Assembly (NCBI RefSeq): GCF_029688625.1
Contig: NZ_JARULC010000001.1
Coordinates: 558,001 to 622,000, forward strand
Length of the DNA: 64,000 nt
Origin: Qipengyuania marincola
Lineage (GTDB): Bacteria; Pseudomonadota; Alphaproteobacteria; Sphingomonadales; Sphingomonadaceae
Direction of reading: 5' to 3'
The translations under genes and the position numbers were made by a program. Below, piece by piece: positions 60,524 through 64,000 of the stretch (the first letter of the stretch is position 1; each line of letters opens with the position of its first letter). The notes under the pieces are model-generated. The model had not been told where the DNA came from. It saw nothing but the letters and a program-made list of their open reading frames with translations, and made no database searches.

Positions 60524-60631
60524 TTAAGAGAGTGCCAGCAGCGTCGTGCTCGCCATGATGACGGGGGCGACCCAGAAGGCGCCGTTCCCGCTCTGGTCGC
60601 GAACCAGCCGCTGGATGAATGCATAGACCAT
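60524..60631 (-). CDS. Small 35-residue hydrophobic protein
   Basis: A short gene that standard length cut-offs would miss: it reads MVYAFIQRLVRDQSGNGAF followed by WVAPVIMASTTLLALS and a TAA. There is an amphipathic start, a basic/charged turn (RLVRDQSG) and a hydrophobic tail of about 15 residues. AGG lies five bases before the ATG. The DQSG turn before a hydrophobic helix recalls Flp-type pilins, but their Glu5/Tyr is missing. It is 16 bp from the convergent HCCA isomerase-like stop and divergent from apaG. Moderate support only. Confidence 0.45.
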   Translation of the reverse strand: MVYAFIQRLVRDQSGNGAFWVAPVIMASTTLLALS

Positions 60632-60794
60632 CGAACCTGTCCCGTTCCGTCCCGTTACGAAAATCCCTGTGCCGTAAGGTAATGCTAAGGATATTAGCGC
60701 GGTCTATCGCGACAGGGTAAACCGATTTTAACCATTTCAGGGCCCGCTCAACGGAGGATAACTGCCCCGCGCGGCCGAACAGGCCCTTGCACCC

Positions 60795-61223
60795 GTGCGC
60801 AGGACCATTACCTTGGGAAGCGTGATCAAGGAGCTTTTCCAGCATGCCGCCACGACCGACGGGATCACCGTCCGGGTCGCGGTGAATTTCCTCCCCGAAC
60901 AGTCGCAGCCCGATGCGGGCAAGTGGTTCTGGGTCTATCACATCCGCATCGAGAACGGCTCGCACGAGCGCGTGCAGCTGATGACCCGCCACTGGCGCAT
61001 CACCGATGGGCGCGGCATGGTCGCGCATGTCGATGGCGAGGGCGTGGTCGGCGAACAGCCGGTGCTGATGCCGGGGCAGAGCCACGATTACGTCAGCGGA
61101 TGCCCGCTCGAAACGCCGCATGGTTCGATGGAAGGCTTCTACACCTTCCACGCCGAAGACGGCTCGCCGCTGGAAGTAAGGATCCCGTTCTTCCCGCTCG
61201 CCGCGCCTGCCACGGCGGACTGA
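60795..61223 (+). CDS. apaG: ApaG (DUF525) domain protein
   Basis: ApaG is a small immunoglobulin-like beta-sandwich protein tied to Co2+ resistance and Mg2+ efflux in Salmonella; its biochemical role is unclear. The 142-residue frame contains the family blocks VNFLPEQSQPDAGKWFWVYHIRIEN (split), LMTRHWRITD, GVVGEQPVL and SGCPLETPHGSMEGFYTF. The GTG at 60795 is the longest start; TTG 60813 (AGGA eight bases upstream) and GTG 60822 (nearer family N-termini) are realistic, so the first nine residues are uncertain. It is convergent with ppx (23-bp gap). Confidence 0.93.
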   Translation: MRRTITLGSVIKELFQHAATTDGITVRVAVNFLPEQSQPDAGKWFWVYHIRIENGSHERVQLMTRHWRITDGRGMVAHVDGEGVVGEQPVLMPGQSHDYVSGCPLETPHGSMEGFYTFHAEDGSPLEVRIPFFPLAAPATAD

Positions 61224-61246
61224 TCGCGCCGGCAGGCGCCGGGTCC

Positions 61247-62725
61247 TCAGCCAACCGAAATTTTCGCTTCCAGCCCGAGCCAGTCGGCCAGCATGGACAG
61301 TTCGCTTTCGACCGGCCCTGCGGCCAGCGCCGCCCGTTCCGGATCGAGCTGCAAGACCAGCGCCCCGTTCTCGCGCAGCAGGCGGCTGTGCGACAGGCTC
61401 TCGCGCGTGCCCGCGCCCAGACGCTGGGCCAGCCGCAAGCCAAGGCCCCAGGTCATGCCTTCGCGCAGATCGTCGTCGCTGGCGAGGACGCGCAGGCGGT
61501 CGGGCAACTCGGTCCGCCTCAGCGAGCCGACGAGTGCCGCGCACATCATCGCGCGGCCCCGCGGGCTGAGGTCGATCCAGCGCTTGTCGAGCGACCATTC
61601 GACCGCATGGTTGAGCCGCAGATTGGGCTCCACCCGGCGCAGCGCGGCGGCAAGCTGCGCGGCGGCGATCCGCTTGCGTTCGTCCCCCGGCTTCGAATTT
61701 TCGACCAGATCAGCGGTCCACGCCGAAACCAGCGTCGCATCGGTTACATGGCTGTCGCGCACCGCGGCGAAGGCGGCCACCCCGGCGAGCAGCGGATCGC
61801 GCGCCTGCTGGGCTGCGTCGAGCCGCGAATAGAGCAGCCCCTCGCGGATGCCCCAGCTCGAAAACACCAGCGATTCCGGCTCGAACTCCGCCAGCAGTGG
61901 GCGCAGCAGCGCGGCAGCATTGGGCAGATATTCGGCGCGCATGCTGGAGATGCCGCTGATATTCGACAGCTTGTCCGGCTTTGCATCGACCAGTTCGGCC
62001 GCCATCCGATCCGCATCCTCGACCGACAGCATGAAACCGTGCGGATCGTCGAGCGGATAGTCGAGCTCGCGCATCGCATAGGCCGCCAGCGCGCGCCATG
62101 TCCCGCCGATCATGTAGAGCGGCCCCGGATGGCTTGCCGCCCAGTCGATGTCTTCGAGTGCCTCATGCACGCGTTGGTCGAATCCGCCCTGCGCTCGCAG
62201 CGCCGGCAGCCGCAGCGTGCCGAAGGGCAGCGACTTGCCGTGGTGGCACGCGTTGGAATGGATCGAGACCAGTTCGAGGCTGCCGCCGCCGAGGTCGGCC
62301 ACAACGCCATGCGCGCCCGGAAAGGCGCCGAGCGCCCCATTGGCCGATATCCGCGCTTCCTCCTCACCCGACAGGAGCCGCGGTTCGAGGCCGAGCTCGG
62401 CAACCTTGTCGAGGAATTCCTGCCCGTTCTCCGCATCGCGCGCGGCGGCGGTCGCCACCGCCTGCACGTCCTCGATGCCCAGGTCGCGGATGATCAGCGC
62501 ATAGCGGGCCAGCGCCGCCAGCGCCTCGTCCTCGGCCTCCTGCGGTATGCGTCCGGTTTCCGACAGGTCGCGGCCGAGCCGCGCGGCAACCTTCTCGTTC
62601 CAGACCGTTTCGGGCGCGCGTTTGCTGCCTTCGTAGATCACCAGCCGCACGGTGTTGGAGCCGATGTCGATCACCGCACGCGGCGGTTTCAGCAGGCGGG
62701 CGGCCTGCGCGTGGCGCGACCTCAC
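61247..62725 (-). CDS. ppx: Exopolyphosphatase, Ppx/GppA family
   Basis: Ppx releases phosphate from polyphosphate ends (or pppGpp). The 492-residue protein has the ASKHA N-terminus AVIDIGSNTVRLVIYEG near residues 17-33, LSGEEEARIS near 130, VADLGGGSLELV near 151-162 and SSWGIREGLLYSR near 300-312, with a C-terminal HD-like helical domain. Start is GTG 62725, which overlaps the ppk stop (GTGA). Paired with ppk it sets the polyphosphate level. Confidence 0.94.
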   Translation of the reverse strand: MRSRHAQAARLLKPPRAVIDIGSNTVRLVIYEGSKRAPETVWNEKVAARLGRDLSETGRIPQEAEDEALAALARYALIIRDLGIEDVQAVATAAARDAENGQEFLDKVAELGLEPRLLSGEEEARISANGALGAFPGAHGVVADLGGGSLELVSIHSNACHHGKSLPFGTLRLPALRAQGGFDQRVHEALEDIDWAASHPGPLYMIGGTWRALAAYAMRELDYPLDDPHGFMLSVEDADRMAAELVDAKPDKLSNISGISSMRAEYLPNAAALLRPLLAEFEPESLVFSSWGIREGLLYSRLDAAQQARDPLLAGVAAFAAVRDSHVTDATLVSAWTADLVENSKPGDERKRIAAAQLAAALRRVEPNLRLNHAVEWSLDKRWIDLSPRGRAMMCAALVGSLRRTELPDRLRVLASDDDLREGMTWGLGLRLAQRLGAGTRESLSHSRLLRENGALVLQLDPERAALAAGPVESELSMLADWLGLEAKISVG

Positions 62726-64000
62726 GCCGTCTCGCCCTTGAGCGTCAGGCGCGGCACTTCCTGCGACTTGAGCGCCGAGCCGCGCCCGGACAGCGAGGGG
62801 TTGTCCATGAAATACTGGTGGCAATTGAAGCCGCTGCGGCCGTCCGTGCCATCCACCCGCATGCGCTCGTACTGGCCATCGGGTCCCAGCCGCCAGCTGC
62901 GCTCGGTATCGAGAATATTGGCAAGCATCACCTGATCGACCAGCTGGTCGTGCACGGTCTTGTTGGTGACCGGCACCAGGACTTCCACCCGGTGTTCGAG
63001 ATTGCGGCTCATCGCATCGGCGCTGGTGATCCAGACATCCGCCTTCTTGCTCGGCAGGTCGGCCCCGTTGGCGAACACCCACATGCGCGAATGCTCGAGG
63101 AAGCGGCCGATGATCGACTTCACGCTGATATTGTCGGACAGGCCCGGCACGCCCGCCCGCAGGGAGCAGATGCCGCGCACCACCAGCACGATCTCCACCC
63201 CGGCCGCGCTCGCCTCGTAGAGCTTGTCGATCACGCCCTGATTGGTGATCGAATTCATCTTGGCCCAGATGCCTGCAGGCTTGTTCTTCTTCGCATTGGC
63301 GATCTCGCGATCGATCAGCTGGTAGAGCTTGTCCTGCAAGCCGATGGGCGAGATCGCCAGCTTTTCCAGATCGGTCGGTTCGATATAGCCGGTGACGAAA
63401 TTGAACATTTTCGCGGCGTCGCGGCCCAGGGCCGGATCGGCGGTGAAATAGCTGAAATCGGTGTAGATCTTGGCGTTGACCGGGTGGTAGTTTCCGGTGC
63501 CGAAGTGACAATAGGTGGCATAGCCATCCTCGTCGCGACGCACCACCAGACTGACCTTGGCGTGGGTCTTCCATTCGGTGAAGCCATAGATCACCTGCAC
63601 GCCGGCGCGTTCCAGTTCGGTTGCCCATTGCAGGTTGCGTTCCTCGTCGAAGCGCGCCTTCAGCTCCACCACGGCGGTCACTGCCTTGCCGTTTTCGGCC
63701 GCCTCGATCAGCGCCGCGATCACGGGAGACTGGTCGCCCGCGCGATAGAGCGTCTGCTTGATCGACACGACCGCCGGATCGCGCGCCGCCTGGCGCAGGA
63801 AATCGACCACGACCTCGAACGTCTCGTAGGGGTGGTGGATGACGATATCCTTCTCGCGGATCGCGGAAAAGCAATCGCCGTCATGCGCCAGGATGCGTTC
63901 GGGATAGCGCGGGCTGAAGGGGTCGAATTTCAGATCGGGCCGCGGTTCGCTGCACACGGCGGAAAGGTCGGCCAGGCCCAGCATGCCGCTGGTCTTGACG
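62722..64000 (-). CDS. ppk: Polyphosphate kinase 1, C-terminal part (runs off the right edge)
   Basis: Ppk1 makes polyphosphate from ATP. About 425 C-terminal residues lie in the window; the N-terminus is beyond 64000. Seen are IKQTLYRAGDQSPVIAALIEA (split), the phospho-His region YCHFGTGNYHPVNAKIYTDFSYFT (split), RGICSLRAGVPGLSDNI, and the second histidine region with FLEHSRMWVFANG. The C-terminal extension ending RLTLKGETA is short. Its TGA overlaps the GTG of ppx. The reading frame continues to the last base with no stop. Confidence 0.95.
   Translation of the reverse strand, partial: VKTSGMLGLADLSAVCSEPRPDLKFDPFSPRYPERILAHDGDCFSAIREKDIVIHHPYETFEVVVDFLRQAARDPAVVSIKQTLYRAGDQSPVIAALIEAAENGKAVTAVVELKARFDEERNLQWATELERAGVQVIYGFTEWKTHAKVSLVVRRDEDGYATYCHFGTGNYHPVNAKIYTDFSYFTADPALGRDAAKMFNFVTGYIEPTDLEKLAISPIGLQDKLYQLIDREIANAKKNKPAGIWAKMNSITNQGVIDKLYEASAAGVEIVLVVRGICSLRAGVPGLSDNISVKSIIGRFLEHSRMWVFANGADLPSKKADVWITSADAMSRNLEHRVEVLVPVTNKTVHDQLVDQVMLANILDTERSWRLGPDGQYERMRVDGTDGRSGFNCHQYFMDNPSLSGRGSALKSQEVPRLTLKGETA

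Noticed and set aside
60923..62935. A 670-codon plus-strand frame opposite ppx
   Set aside because: Low-complexity Gln/Arg/Ala-rich product; ppx on the other strand has complete ASKHA motifs.
1..64000. tRNA, rRNA, CRISPR, insertion sequence or prophage content
   Set aside because: No cloverleaf-type sequence, no repeat-spacer array, no transposase or integrase frame and no terminal inverted repeats were seen by eye. A covariance-model scan would be needed to exclude small RNAs.

Overview
The window is one end-to-end stretch of GC-rich chromosomal DNA, almost fully coding on both strands, from an alphaproteobacterium. It most resembles the Sphingomonadales, and within them the Erythrobacteraceae. 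That placement is inference from gene content and recognised protein families: ALA synthase-type HemA, class II DAHP synthase, a DUF6628 protein, the carboxynorspermidine route to polyamines, MetZ, EgtB/EgtD, and paired lipoproteins of sphingomonad type. I see no transposases, phage genes, integrases, CRISPR arrays, tRNA or rRNA genes. It reads as core chromosome with tightly packed operons, many 1-4 nt start/stop overlaps (ATGA, GTGA, TGATG), and several GTG, TTG and apparently CTG starts.

Layout, 1-20 kb: a minus-strand Nfu-type Fe-S protein / nitroreductase / tsaB / rimI group; an exported M16 peptidase; class II DAHP synthase (shikimate entry); a membrane PAS-GGDEF diguanylate cyclase; an ergothioneine operon egtB-egtD coupled to a renalase-like FAD oxidoreductase; a membrane retropepsin-like protease; a trehalose operon (otsB, a GH15 hydrolase, otsA); a single-domain response regulator; a tyrosine-type phosphatase; thioredoxin reductase; two tandem MAPEG membrane proteins; a threonine dehydratase-like enzyme.

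20-28 kb is a polyamine region: carboxynorspermidine dehydrogenase, two lipoproteins, a PAL-like NHL-repeat lipoprotein whose stop overlaps the start of carboxynorspermidine decarboxylase (nspC), then DUF3137 and LemA genes and an ornithine/lysine-type decarboxylase whose leader can form two alternative hairpins. Together the enzymes can make putrescine and convert it through carboxyspermidine to spermidine.

28-44 kb: KtrAB-type potassium uptake, a second nitroreductase, a SleB-like wall hydrolase, a YdeI-like protein and hemA with a Fur-like site upstream, murI, plsY-dprA, topA with a coupled small HTH protein, and a minus-strand operon lepB-rnc-era-MgtC/DUF4010 family. 43-56 kb: pgi, a Ca/Na antiporter, a CDP-alcohol phosphatidyltransferase, a DEAD-box helicase, glutathione reductase, a DAO-family oxidoreductase, TspO, ubiK-recO-leuB, and two lipid-linked sugar transferases (DPM1-GtrA fusion and PMT family). 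56-64 kb: a TetR regulator with two identical-architecture operators facing a small membrane protein, metZ, a DUF6628 gene with a good Fur-box match, MgtC, an HCCA isomerase-like protein, a 35-residue small protein, apaG, and the overlapping ppk-ppx pair running off the right edge.

No single exotic system stands out. The most interesting items are the PAL-like lipoprotein coupled to nspC, the switch-like leader of the ornithine decarboxylase gene, the putative Fur box before the Cys-rich DUF6628 gene, the apparent CTG starts, the oxidoreductase locked into the ergothioneine operon, and the paired TetR operators.
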